Below, piece by piece: positions 1 to 8,901 of a stretch of 20,124 nt of DNA. Location of the stretch: the NCBI GenBank assembly GCA_002719615.1, contig PBHZ01000028.1, positions 1 to 20,124 of the forward strand, given 5' to 3'. This DNA is from Methanobacteriota archaeon (GTDB lineage Archaea; Thermoplasmatota; Poseidoniia; Poseidoniales; Thalassarchaeaceae). Every line of letters begins with the position of its first letter. Within the stretch, counting starts at the first letter, position 1. A program made the position numbers and the translations under genes. The notes beneath the pieces were generated by a model. That model made no database searches and was not told the DNA's origin. It was given only the letters and a program-made list of their open reading frames with translations.

Positions 1-3000
1 GGATTTAGATATACTGGTAATGCACTAACAATAGATGGCAATGCATCTATTGCTGGTTGGACGATAGGAACCAATCATATTTCTAAAAATGGTTTATCAC
101 TTAATTCGACAACAAGCGCAGAATCATTAAGGATAGATAAATCCGGATATACAGATACAACAGAAGGAATATATTTAGGAAATCATAGTGGAAGTCCAAG
201 ACTTAATATAGGAACAGCAAATAACTATTTAAAATGGACAGGAACTGCAATAGAAGTTAGCGGTTCAATAAATGCTACATCTGGTACAATAGGTGGGTTC
301 ACATTAGGCGGTGGATCATTTACAGCTACAAATATTGCAATATCTACAACACATGCTTCAATGTCATTAGGCAATAAGGTAAAGATTGCTGGTGGAACTG
401 ATAGTTATATTGCAGGAGGAAACCACTATAATTCACCGTGGCAAGCATTTGATAATGATGCCTCTGGTTTTGCACTTGGGATGGATGGCACAGCAACAAA
501 ATTTGAAGTAAATGATGGCAATGATAATTATATAATTTTTAGTTCTGCAAATGGCACGTTGAATATTTCTACCACCAACTTCCGCGTCGACAGTGGTAAT
601 CTTACGCTATCAGGAAACTTAACTGCAACAACTATAACTGCAAACGCTGCAGGAACAATTGCAGGTTGGACAGTAAATAGTGGCTCACTAACAAAAGGTA
701 ATGTATCACTTCAACAAGACGCAACATATCAATTAACAGGTAGCTCAGGTGATGAAGGAAGCACAACGCTACACACAAATGTAATTGCATCAGGTCTAGT
801 TATTAGAAACGGTGAAACTCCGATATTATCAGTAGTATCATCATCAAAAGGTCAGACACCAATAAACGCACTCACAGGTTCTGCAGGAACATCTGGTATT
901 TCTACACAGTGGCAAAATAATGATTTTTCAAGTAATGCTACAACAACCTGGACATTGGCAAACTCAAATTGGTCAAACTGGGCATATACAGCACAAAAAT
1001 TAGGAGGAGCTGCATCAATACCTGCAAATACTGTATACTCAGCAGGGTCGACTGCAACATTTACATCAACAATATCAAAAAGATTTGATGTAAGTTTAAG
1101 AACAAGAATATCAGTATCTGCACTAATACAAGCTTTTCCATCAACAGACACTGTTTTCGCTAAGCCAGTTGGTGATATCGCATATCTAGATCAGTACCTA
1201 GACATCACAATAAAGACTAGCTCATCAACAGTATCACAAAACGGATCTTACAGCACACACAGAACAAGAAGATTTAAAAATACAACAGCAGTTCAAAAGT
1301 ACTTTCAAAATTTATACTTTGTGTCTGGTGTCCAAAGTATCGAATTCGAATGTAAAGCAACTACACAAGCGATAAAAGCACCAAAAATCAATGTTAAAAT
1401 AGGTGGATGGGCACTAGCCAGCGTATCTGTTAATCCTATTAATGCATCACGAGGTGCTGGCGCAAAGCCAACTCGAACTAAGCCGCTTGTAGAATTAAGT
1501 CAAGACGGTTTATTAGTATTTAGTGATGAAGAAAACTTCTTAAGAGTAAATGAAGATGACGGATTTACGCTAAAAGGTGCATTACAGGCAAATGACCTTA
1601 CAGTAGAAGGATCAACTGTACTATCAGGTTCAGTAGTAAGTACTGCAGAGTTATTAATTTCTGGATCAATTAAATTTACAGATGAAGTTTTTCTCGGTGT
1701 AGGTTGGGATTCACCAGAATCGAGACTTCATATTATAGAAGCTATAGACAGTGATATTTCAAAATTCCAAACAGGAATTACGCCTACACAGTACGGTTCT
1801 AATAAGTCTATAGCAGGGGTAAAATCAGTTATGCTTCCGTATACAGGAGCAACAAGCTATGATTATTTACAGGCTGCTTTCTTAGCACCTTTTGTCGCTT
1901 CCCCATATAGAGTTGTAAATTGTGGCTTTTACTCAGAAGCTTATCACGGAGTACCTACAAACTCAGACTTAGGATACACACTTCAAGGTCCGCACACATC
2001 ACTAGGCTATCAAGCGACTGGTTCTGTCGCAGTAAATAAAGTTCAAGGATTTGCAGGCAGTAAAAGAATGTGGGGCCTAGATATACTACAAATAACAGGA
2101 GGAGATGCAAGAGGTGCAGACAAAGGAGATCAAGATGAACTACAGTGGGCTGGTGTTGAGATAAGGCACGATCTTGGCGATTTTAGATCCGACGACGGAG
2201 GTATTACAAACGAAAGTGATGGAAGTTCAGCTCACAAAATGAGAGGCTTTTATTATGAGTGTTCAGGATCTTATCAGGCACTACCCACAATAGGGACAAC
2301 ATCATCACACTTACTTGATAGTGGTAGAGACGGCGGCTATACTAGAATGGTTGGTATTGGCGCAAGAAATATGAGAACAGGGACTTACGGTCAAAAAGCA
2401 GGTTGGGGTTTGTTTATAAGTGGATCTCAGTGGCCGAGCTGTATAACTGGTCAATTAGGAATAGGAGATGCACCTAACACTGGAATAGATAATGATTCTA
2501 AATTACATATAGTTAAAAATTCTTCAGCAAGTGACGGTATAGTTAACATAACTAGCCTGGATACTACATCAGGCACTTACCATTCGATGTTTACACTAAA
2601 GTCGTATGACTCATCCAGATTTAACTACAACTATTATATAAAGTTTATGGGCAATTCTCAAACAACTCCCGCAGTAGTTGGATCTATAAACTCAGAAGTT
2701 GTTTATTCAACATTTACAGGTGCACACGTTTCACAAAGACCTTCTGGCTCAACGTCTTCTGGGTGGCGACAAGGTTCGATTGTAAAATCAACAGGTAATA
2801 TTATATCATCTGGAAGTGGTATCGGATTGGCATGGGTAGAAGTAGATATAGCGACAGCACAAAAAGATAAAACAGTGATCGGTGTATATGATATTACAGG
2901 ACCAGCAGGGCATGATTACTTTGGGTTAGATAACACAAGAGAAATGCTTAGCTATAATGCAGTAGGTGAGGGAAAAATGTTAGTAACTGATTCTAACGGA

Positions 3001-3189
3001 ACAATTGAAAACGGAGACTACATTTGCTCATCTAATAGAGCAGGACACGGTGAAAAACAAGATGAAGTCTATCTTGCAAACTTTACAGTTGCCAAAGCAA
3101 CAGAGACAATAGACTTTTCAAATGTAGAGGTCGATTCAGAATTAGGATTTAAATCAACTTTGATATGCTGTACATATCATTGCGGTTAA
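1..3189 (+). CDS. Large phage fibre protein, 5' end cut by window
   Basis: The frame is open from base 1 (1062 codons, then TAA), so the first ATG at 361 is not the real start and the N-terminus lies outside the window. The sequence is Ser/Thr/Gly/Asn-rich and beta-structured, as in long marine phage fibres. Three related IAGWT or IGGFT motifs occur at about residues 15, 95 and 218. Two G-(V/I)-G...LHI motifs (near bases 1694-1735 and 2458-2510), common in trimeric fibre shafts, mark a domain boundary. The last 130 residues contain GEGKMLV, a GDYI segment and a TVAKA motif, and end in CTYHCG; this is a C-terminal module I recall from other marine myovirus fibres. The likely role is host recognition or a tail or baseplate fibre. 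Which fibre it is cannot be decided here. A lysozyme gene follows 18 bases downstream. Confidence 0.8.
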   Translation, partial: GFRYTGNALTIDGNASIAGWTIGTNHISKNGLSLNSTTSAESLRIDKSGYTDTTEGIYLGNHSGSPRLNIGTANNYLKWTGTAIEVSGSINATSGTIGGFTLGGGSFTATNIAISTTHASMSLGNKVKIAGGTDSYIAGGNHYNSPWQAFDNDASGFALGMDGTATKFEVNDGNDNYIIFSSANGTLNISTTNFRVDSGNLTLSGNLTATTITANAAGTIAGWTVNSGSLTKGNVSLQQDATYQLTGSSGDEGSTTLHTNVIASGLVIRNGETPILSVVSSSKGQTPINALTGSAGTSGISTQWQNNDFSSNATTTWTLANSNWSNWAYTAQKLGGAASIPANTVYSAGSTATFTSTISKRFDVSLRTRISVSALIQAFPSTDTVFAKPVGDIAYLDQYLDITIKTSSSTVSQNGSYSTHRTRRFKNTTAVQKYFQNLYFVSGVQSIEFECKATTQAIKAPKINVKIGGWALASVSVNPINASRGAGAKPTRTKPLVELSQDGLLVFSDEENFLRVNEDDGFTLKGALQANDLTVEGSTVLSGSVVSTAELLISGSIKFTDEVFLGVGWDSPESRLHIIEAIDSDISKFQTGITPTQYGSNKSIAGVKSVMLPYTGATSYDYLQAAFLAPFVASPYRVVNCGFYSEAYHGVPTNSDLGYTLQGPHTSLGYQATGSVAVNKVQGFAGSKRMWGLDILQITGGDARGADKGDQDELQWAGVEIRHDLGDFRSDDGGITNESDGSSAHKMRGFYYECSGSYQALPTIGTTSSHLLDSGRDGGYTRMVGIGARNMRTGTYGQKAGWGLFISGSQWPSCITGQLGIGDAPNTGIDNDSKLHIVKNSSASDGIVNITSLDTTSGTYHSMFTLKSYDSSRFNYNYYIKFMGNSQTTPAVVGSINSEVVYSTFTGAHVSQRPSGSTSSGWRQGSIVKSTGNIISSGSGIGLAWVEVDIATAQKDKTVIGVYDITGPAGHDYFGLDNTREMLSYNAVGEGKMLVTDSNGTIENGDYICSSNRAGHGEKQDEVYLANFTVAKATETIDFSNVEVDSELGFKSTLICCTYHCG
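43..720 (+). repeat. Degenerate fibre repeat (IAGWT type), three copies
   Basis: Three diverged copies of a short motif are encoded at about 43-110 (ASIAGWTIG), 283-330 (GTIGGFTLG) and 652-715 (GTIAGWTVN). Each is followed by a short Ser/Leu-rich strand. Spacing is unequal (240 and 369 bases), so this is an ancient protein-level repeat of the fibre shaft rather than a recent DNA duplication. Confidence 0.55.
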
Positions 3190-3207
3190 TTAATAAAGGA
3201 GACAAAA

Positions 3208-3684
3208 ATGAAAATAGCTTTTGATGAAATAATAGAAGTAGTCTTACATCATGAGGGTGGTTATGTAAACGATCCAAGTGATCCAGGCGGTGAGACCAAT
3301 TACGGCATATCTAAAAGGGCATACCCAGATGTAGACATTAAAAACCTCACAGAAGACGGCGCGAAAGATATTTATAAAAGAGATTACTGGGATAGGTATA
3401 AATGTGAAGATCTTTCAGAAGACCTTCGACACATTTATTTTGACATGTGTGTCAATATGGGTGCTGGACGTGCAACAAAGATAATGCAAGAGACAGCAAA
3501 TGCTAAAGGAGCGGATCTAAAAGTCGATGGTAAAATCGGACCCAAAACAATCTCGGCTCTAAGCGGAGTTGAACTTGAAAGAGTTCGAGCTTATAGAGTA
3601 AAATATTACGCAAATTTAATTGTGCGTAAACCAACGTTAGAAAAATTTTACTTTGGTTGGTATAGAAGAAGTTTAGAAGTTTAA
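3208..3684 (+). CDS. GH108-type lysozyme (endolysin)
   Basis: This 158-aa protein is a predicted N-acetylmuramidase of glycoside hydrolase family 108 that cuts cell-wall peptidoglycan. The N-terminus carries the family signature HHEGGYVNDPSDPGGETNYGI, with E16 as the expected catalytic glutamate. The C-terminal part (about residues 70-158) fits the usual partner peptidoglycan-binding domain, with a VDGKIGPKT stretch at 106-114 and an aromatic FYFGWYRRS near the end. Length is normal for the family. There is no signal peptide or membrane segment, so as an endolysin it would need a holin, which is not visible in this window. The start has a strong AAGGAGA ribosome binding site. A virion-associated lysozyme is the alternative, given the fibre gene just upstream. 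Confidence 0.9.
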   Translation: MKIAFDEIIEVVLHHEGGYVNDPSDPGGETNYGISKRAYPDVDIKNLTEDGAKDIYKRDYWDRYKCEDLSEDLRHIYFDMCVNMGAGRATKIMQETANAKGADLKVDGKIGPKTISALSGVELERVRAYRVKYYANLIVRKPTLEKFYFGWYRRSLEV

Positions 3685-3693
3685 GGAGATAAA

Positions 3694-3741
3694 ATGAAAA
3701 AAGCCTTTACTTTTACACAAAAAAGTATTAGATTTAAATAA
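3694..3741 (+). CDS. Possible 15-aa leader peptide
   Basis: The ATG at 3694 has a near-perfect AAGGAGA ribosome binding site that overlaps the stop of the lysozyme gene. It encodes MKKAFTFTQKSIRFK and ends in TAA at 3739-3741. The next gene starts one base later, at 3743, and has no good ribosome binding site of its own. The arrangement suggests that ribosomes finishing this short ORF re-initiate on the 894-aa gene. Whether the peptide itself has a function is unknown. Confidence 0.45.
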   Translation: MKKAFTFTQKSIRFK

Positions 3742-3742
3742 G

Positions 3743-6427
3743 ATGAAAAGAGTCTATAAAAATCTTTTGTACGAAACAATGTACGGTGAAGGCTGTATTG
3801 TGCTTGATAAAGTGCTTGTTGAAGACTATATAAAAGAAAGAGAAGTTATCTCTGAGTCTAGTAAGGTGCAAGGAGTTTATTCTGATGAGGGTTTGTATGA
3901 TTTCTTTGCAAGCTTTAAAGACTATAAAAGAGTTACAGCTGCAAATGCACTTAAAATATTAGGATGGCCAGTTATTGAGTATATGCTTGATAAACATGCA
4001 GAAGATCCTGCAGTTCATTTTGATATGATGCAAGATGATGGACCTTCTGGTCATGATGGAAGAGTTGATACAGGAACATACGGCGGCGCAGTTATCGCAG
4101 GGGAAAGATCTTATAAAAAAGCAGATAAGCTTTATATGAGAGAGATGGATAGAATAATGAAAGATCTTGGCTGGGATATTATAAACTGGATGGGTGTAGG
4201 CCCAAATAGAAAAAGCACAGTAGTAATAATACCTTCAGACCAATTAGATACTCTAGACGGCAAGCTGAACGAAGACATTGTAATGAGAATACAATTTAAT
4301 GAGACAATTAAAAAAGTTGACGGTGATTATGTTGTATATCCTAAAAAAGGCGGAAAACGGTTAGGTTCTCATAAGTCAAAGAAAAAAGCTATGGCTCAAC
4401 TAACAGCAATTGAGTTGTCTAAAAAAGGTATAAAAGAACAAGAAAACAATATTGAAAAATTAGTTGCAATATACCCAGGAAGATTTCAACCTTTTGGACC
4501 TCATCATTTAGAGTCGTATAAATTTTTAAAGAAAAGATACGATGAAGTCTATATTGTTACTAGCAATAAAAAAGGCGGATCCAGACATCCAATGAGTTTT
4601 TCTGAAAAGAAAAAACATATGATTAGAATGGGAATTCCATCAAAATCAATAGTGCTAGAAAAACAGCCATATATACCTAAGGGCTTGTTATCAAAGTATG
4701 ATGGTCAAACAACCGCAGTGGTCTTCGCTGTTGGTGAGAAGGATGAGGGGCGACTTACAGGTGGAAAATATTTTAAACCATACAGACAAAATTATAATAG
4801 GCTTAAGGGTTTTGAAGAGCATGGTTATACTCTTTCTTTGCCACACACAAGTATAAAAGTTGGAGGCATGGAAATAAGTGGTACTACAATGAGAAAACTT
4901 TTAGGCTCAGAAAAATTTGATATTGATTCTAAGAAAAAATTCTTTAAAAAATTATTTGGATATTTTGATGATAAAGTTTTTGATATGTTTACAGGAGTTT
5001 TCAAAGAAGATATTAAATTAAATGTAAATGTTGGTGATACAATACTTGTTGGTAAGTTTAAAAATAAAAAGATGAAAGTTAAGAGTATTGGAAAAGATGA
5101 TCATGGTATGCCAACTATTAATGGGCGGAAAGCAACTACATTTAGATATGGAAAAGAAGTTAATATTTTTAAAGAAGAAAGGGAGTTATTACTTATGGGA
5201 GGAGCCTACGGACACATGGCACACCCGTTTGATGATTACGGATTAACCTTTGGGGAACTAAAGGATATAATAGACTTAGGGTTACAGGGTAAATTAGACA
5301 AAGAAGAAGCCGTTACAGAAAAATTAGACGGACAAAATATTATGATTTCTGCAATTGATGGCAAAGCTGTAGCTGCAAGAAATAAAGGTGACTTAAAAAG
5401 AGGCGGTATGGATTTAAAAGGCGTTCAGGCAAAGTTTGCTAATCACATACCAAGTGTAAGAGATGCTTTTGTATTTTCAATGAAAGACATTGCATCTTCT
5501 GTAGAAAAGATGTCAGAAAAAGATAGTTTAGCACTTTTTAATAATGGAAAAAATTGGGCCAATATAGAAATTATTTATCCAGAAAATAAAAATGTTATAG
5601 ATTATGATGGAGGTGCAACAATAGTATTTCACGGTATATTAAAATACAATGAAGCTTGGATACCTTCAGGTGAAGTAAGGTCAGGTGGTAAAAAACTTGC
5701 AGATATTATAAACAAAGTCAATAAAAAAATAAAAACAAAATTTGCTTTTAAAGGACCAAATGTATTAAAGCTTTTTAAAGTAAAAGATTATACAAAAATG
5801 AAAGCAAAATATATCGGCTCTTTGACTGAGTTGCAGAATATATATAGATTAAAGGATAGCGATGAGCTATCGTTATATCATCAACACTTTTGGTTAGAAT
5901 ACATATTAAACGGCGCAAATTCATCGGATTATTCAAATATTCCAGACAATGTTTTATATCCGCTTATGAAAAGATGGGCATTTTATGATAAAAGTTATAA
6001 AATGACAGAAATTAATAAGCTAAAAAAAGAATATCCAGAATTTGTTGATTGGGTAAAGACAACTGAAAAACTTGATCATAAGAAAATAGCAAAAGAAAAT
6101 ATGAAGCCATTTGAAGAAATATTCTTTGGTGTAGGTGCAGAAATATTGGCAAATGCTAGTAACTTTTTAAGTGTAAGTCCAGATAAAACTTCTAAAAAAT
6201 TAGTTGATGATCTTACTAAAGCAGCAAAGTCTTTAAGCTCTAAAAAAGATTTTTCTAATGCTGATAAATTAAAAGTTCAACTTCAAAGATTAAAATCGAT
6301 GCCAGACTTATCTAAGGCGGCACCATCAGAAGGATTAGTTTTCAAATATAACGGAAAAGTTTTTAAATTTACAGGGTTTTTTGCACCAATTAACCAAATA
6401 CTTGGACTAGAAAAGTTTAGTAGATAA
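3743..6427 (+). CDS. Nucleotidyltransferase-ligase multidomain protein
   Basis: This 894-aa protein appears to join two adenylyl or nucleotidyl transfer enzymes. Residues 1-170 are unrecognised. Residues 191-230 are a small Lys/Gly-rich motif (KKGGKRLGSHKSKKKA), a type I recall from other phage proteins. Residues 240-390 look like a cytidylyltransferase/NMNAT-type fold, with YPGRFQPFGPHH (245-255) for the HxGH region and ISGTTMR (378-384) for the ISSTxxR region. Residues 428-472 look like a small beta domain (VGDTILVGKF). Residues 485-894 look like a polynucleotide ligase. Its motif I is EKLDG with candidate nucleophile K527, motif III is NIEIIYPE (607-614), motif IV SEGLVFKY (862-869) and motif V KVFKFTG (872-878). 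About 250 mostly helical residues separate motifs III and IV. An in-frame TGA at 3695 and no ATG between fix the start at 3743. Substrates are unknown; RNA repair or cofactor chemistry are guesses. Confidence 0.75.
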   Translation: MKRVYKNLLYETMYGEGCIVLDKVLVEDYIKEREVISESSKVQGVYSDEGLYDFFASFKDYKRVTAANALKILGWPVIEYMLDKHAEDPAVHFDMMQDDGPSGHDGRVDTGTYGGAVIAGERSYKKADKLYMREMDRIMKDLGWDIINWMGVGPNRKSTVVIIPSDQLDTLDGKLNEDIVMRIQFNETIKKVDGDYVVYPKKGGKRLGSHKSKKKAMAQLTAIELSKKGIKEQENNIEKLVAIYPGRFQPFGPHHLESYKFLKKRYDEVYIVTSNKKGGSRHPMSFSEKKKHMIRMGIPSKSIVLEKQPYIPKGLLSKYDGQTTAVVFAVGEKDEGRLTGGKYFKPYRQNYNRLKGFEEHGYTLSLPHTSIKVGGMEISGTTMRKLLGSEKFDIDSKKKFFKKLFGYFDDKVFDMFTGVFKEDIKLNVNVGDTILVGKFKNKKMKVKSIGKDDHGMPTINGRKATTFRYGKEVNIFKEERELLLMGGAYGHMAHPFDDYGLTFGELKDIIDLGLQGKLDKEEAVTEKLDGQNIMISAIDGKAVAARNKGDLKRGGMDLKGVQAKFANHIPSVRDAFVFSMKDIASSVEKMSEKDSLALFNNGKNWANIEIIYPENKNVIDYDGGATIVFHGILKYNEAWIPSGEVRSGGKKLADIINKVNKKIKTKFAFKGPNVLKLFKVKDYTKMKAKYIGSLTELQNIYRLKDSDELSLYHQHFWLEYILNGANSSDYSNIPDNVLYPLMKRWAFYDKSYKMTEINKLKKEYPEFVDWVKTTEKLDHKKIAKENMKPFEEIFFGVGAEILANASNFLSVSPDKTSKKLVDDLTKAAKSLSSKKDFSNADKLKVQLQRLKSMPDLSKAAPSEGLVFKYNGKVFKFTGFFAPINQILGLEKFSR

Positions 6428-6429
6428 TA

Positions 6430-6768
6430 ATGAATAAGTTATTAAAAGAAAGATCATCAAACACGACATCTTATAAAGCAGATGCAGGCGAGCCAGACAC
6501 AGGATGGACACCTGGTGGAATAACAAGAGTTCTTGGTTTGGATTCTGGAAAACCTGAGCCCTGGTACGATCAATTAGAATTTGAACAAGTAGATTTTCCA
6601 ATTGCAGATCATATTTACGGATCTAAAAAAGAAGACATAAAATATAATATCTATGTGCAGAAAAAAGCTCCAGTTGGAAGTATGAAGGCAACATTAAAAG
6701 ACTTAGAAGTAGAAATAGACGAGCTGACAAAGACAACTAAAGATCTATATACTTCAACAATGAAATAG
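6430..6768 (+). CDS. Conserved-looking small protein, function unknown
   Basis: I do not recognise this 112-aa protein. It starts MNKLLKE, a short peptide shared in style with several genes of this block. A Gly/Pro/Trp-rich middle follows (residues 18-60), then a likely helix at the C-terminus (about 85-112). It lies two bases after the nucleotidyltransferase-ligase stop with no clear ribosome binding site, so it is probably translated by coupling. Its place just before the zinc-ribbon gene and terminase suggests a packaging or head-assembly role, but nothing in the sequence proves this. Confidence 0.7.
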   Translation: MNKLLKERSSNTTSYKADAGEPDTGWTPGGITRVLGLDSGKPEPWYDQLEFEQVDFPIADHIYGSKKEDIKYNIYVQKKAPVGSMKATLKDLEVEIDELTKTTKDLYTSTMK

Positions 6769-6778
6769 AGGAGTAGTT

Positions 6779-7336
6779 ATGGCCTATAGCAAAGAGGCAG
6801 AAAGACAAAATAAAGTCTTAGGTGACTTATTATCCGGAAAAGAACCAGAAAAGAGAATTTTTGTTGGCTATCAGGGTGAAAAATCAACAGAAAAACAGAA
6901 AGATGTTGAAAGCCACTTAACAAAGATAATGAAAGAAGTCAGGATGCCGTGGTTTTGCCCTAAATGCGAGCGTGTGATGAAAAAAAGACTAGATAATAAA
7001 ATGTGGAGGCTATTTCAGCACTGTTTTGAGTGTCAAGTTGAAGAAGAGCACGAAATGCGTGTAAATGGAACATTTGAGGCTTATGAAAAGACAAAAGTAA
7101 TCCAAAATAAGATTTCTGCACTGTCAAATAACATAGATGAGCTAAAAGAGTGGTTAAAGGAAGAAAAAACTGAATATGTTGAACCAGTAAATGTAGATAC
7201 GGGATTTGTGCACGTAGAAAAGTTTGAAAAAACAGAAGAAATGTTACAAGAAGGTAAAGATGCAGTAAAAATGCTCGAAAACAAGAAAAAAGAATTTGAA
7301 AAATTACTCGAAGATGTAAAAAATGGCAACAAGTAA
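6779..7336 (+). CDS. Four-cysteine zinc-ribbon coiled-coil protein
   Basis: This 185-aa protein has a putative zinc-binding knuckle pair, CPKC (C60, C63) and CFEC (C82, C85), separated by 18 residues with conserved-looking aromatics. A charged, probably coiled-coil C-terminal half follows (about 105-185). It has a strong GAGGAG ribosome binding site and overlaps the large terminase start by 14 bases. In T4 the gene directly before 17 is 16, the small terminase, of similar size (164 aa). Position therefore makes this a candidate DNA-recognition partner of the terminase. T4 gp16 has no zinc ribbon as far as I know, so the family is different or the role is something else. Confidence 0.75.
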   Translation: MAYSKEAERQNKVLGDLLSGKEPEKRIFVGYQGEKSTEKQKDVESHLTKIMKEVRMPWFCPKCERVMKKRLDNKMWRLFQHCFECQVEEEHEMRVNGTFEAYEKTKVIQNKISALSNNIDELKEWLKEEKTEYVEPVNVDTGFVHVEKFEKTEEMLQEGKDAVKMLENKKKEFEKLLEDVKNGNK

Positions 7337-8900
7337 GCAAATAAAAGACCAACTTAGAGAAGAATATGTAAAATGTGCTCTAGATCCAGTGTATTTTATG
7401 AGAGAGTACTGTTATATTCAGCATCCTGTTCAAGGTAAGATGAAATTTGACTTATATCAGTTTCAAGAAAGAACATTAAGAGATTTTAAAGATCATGACT
7501 ATAATATTATATTAAAAGCAAGACAATTAGGTATATCAACGCTTACAGCAGGCTATTCTTTATGGCTAATGAACTTTCATGCAGACAAAAATATACTTGT
7601 TATTGCAACAAAGCAAGAAGTTGCAAAAAATCTTGTTACCAAAGTTAGAGTTATGCACAAAATGATGCCAGATTGGTTAAAACAAGGCTGTGTTGAAGAT
7701 AATAAATTATCTTTACGTTATAAAAACGGTTCACAGATAAAAGCAATATCATCTACAGGTGATGCAGGTCGTTCTGAAGCGTTATCACTATTAGTTATGG
7801 ATGAAGCAGCATTTATTGCAAATATAGATGAGATATGGGGTGCATCACAACAGACATTGGCAACTGGAGGTAAATGCATTGCATTATCAACACCAAACGG
7901 AATGGGAAATTGGTTTCATCAGACATGGACAGGAGCAGAAGAAGGTACAAATAAATTTAATTTTATAAAATTACACTGGACAGTACATCCTGATAGAGGT
8001 GATACTTGGAGAGATGATCAAGATAAATTATTAGGTCCAGAGATGGCAGCCCAAGAATGTGATTGCGACTTTATAAGCTCTGGTCAATCTGTAATACCTG
8101 CAAATATTATAAAAGAATATCAAGACTCAATTAAAATACAACCAATAGAAAAAAGATATTCAGATGCTATGTGGGTATGGTCACAACCAAAGCAAAATAA
8201 AAAGTACATAATATCTGCAGACGTAGCTAGAGGTGACGGATCAGATTTTTCTGCATTTCATGTAATTGATATTGAAGAATTAGAACAAGTAGCAGAATTT
8301 AAGGCAAAAGTTGATACAACTCGTTATGCAAACATATTAATGTCTGTAGGCACAGAATATAATGATGCAATACTAGTTGTTGAGAATAATAACGTAGGTT
8401 GGGCAGTATTGCAAGTGCTGCTTGATAGGGAATATAGAAATCTATTCTGGCAAAAACGTGATATGAAGTATATAGATGCAAAATCACAGCATACAAATAG
8501 ATACAGAAGAGAAGAAAAGAATCAAATTCCAGGATTTACAACGAGTATGAAAAGCAGACCATTAATAATTGATAAGCTTTCTAAGTTTATAAGAGAAAAA
8601 GAAATAAAAATAAATTCAATTAGACTTATCGATGAATTATATGTTTTTATATTTAATAATGGGAGAGCGGAAGCTTTAAAAGGATATAACGATGACTTAG
8701 TCATGAGTCTAGCTATAGGCCTTTGGATTAGAGAAACTAGTTTACGTCTTCATGAAGAAAATATGAGGATGACAAGAGAAACAATGACAAAAATAGGGTC
8801 AAGCTCTGGTGTTTACACAGTAGAAGAAGAAAATGATTACGGATGGAAACATCACGTAAAAGATGGTAAAGAATCACTAACTTGGTTAATAGGCAAGTAA
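7323..8900 (+). CDS. 17: Terminase large subunit (T4 gp17-like)
   Basis: This is the DNA-packaging ATPase and nuclease that drives genome translocation through the portal and cuts the concatemer. The N-terminal ATPase has a Walker A of the terminase type, KARQLGIST (residues 65-73). Walker B is LLVMDEAAF with D160 and catalytic E161, and STPNG (189-193) sits in the coupling-motif position. The C-terminal RNase H-like nuclease shows its acidic triad at D300 (ISAD), E354 (VVENN) and D457/D458 (YNDD). At 525 aa it is shorter than T4 gp17 (610 aa) but complete in motifs. The ATG overlaps the zinc-ribbon gene, which implies translational coupling. The portal gene follows one base after the stop, so the T4 sheath and tube genes 18 and 19 are absent from their usual place. 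Confidence 0.96.
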   Translation: MATSKQIKDQLREEYVKCALDPVYFMREYCYIQHPVQGKMKFDLYQFQERTLRDFKDHDYNIILKARQLGISTLTAGYSLWLMNFHADKNILVIATKQEVAKNLVTKVRVMHKMMPDWLKQGCVEDNKLSLRYKNGSQIKAISSTGDAGRSEALSLLVMDEAAFIANIDEIWGASQQTLATGGKCIALSTPNGMGNWFHQTWTGAEEGTNKFNFIKLHWTVHPDRGDTWRDDQDKLLGPEMAAQECDCDFISSGQSVIPANIIKEYQDSIKIQPIEKRYSDAMWVWSQPKQNKKYIISADVARGDGSDFSAFHVIDIEELEQVAEFKAKVDTTRYANILMSVGTEYNDAILVVENNNVGWAVLQVLLDREYRNLFWQKRDMKYIDAKSQHTNRYRREEKNQIPGFTTSMKSRPLIIDKLSKFIREKEIKINSIRLIDELYVFIFNNGRAEALKGYNDDLVMSLAIGLWIRETSLRLHEENMRMTRETMTKIGSSSGVYTVEEENDYGWKHHVKDGKESLTWLIGK

Positions 8901-8901
8901 T

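Noticed and set aside
852..1151. Minus-strand open frame of 99 codons inside the fibre gene
   Set aside because: It lies fully within a well-supported coding region, has no recognisable domain, and all other genes are on the + strand.
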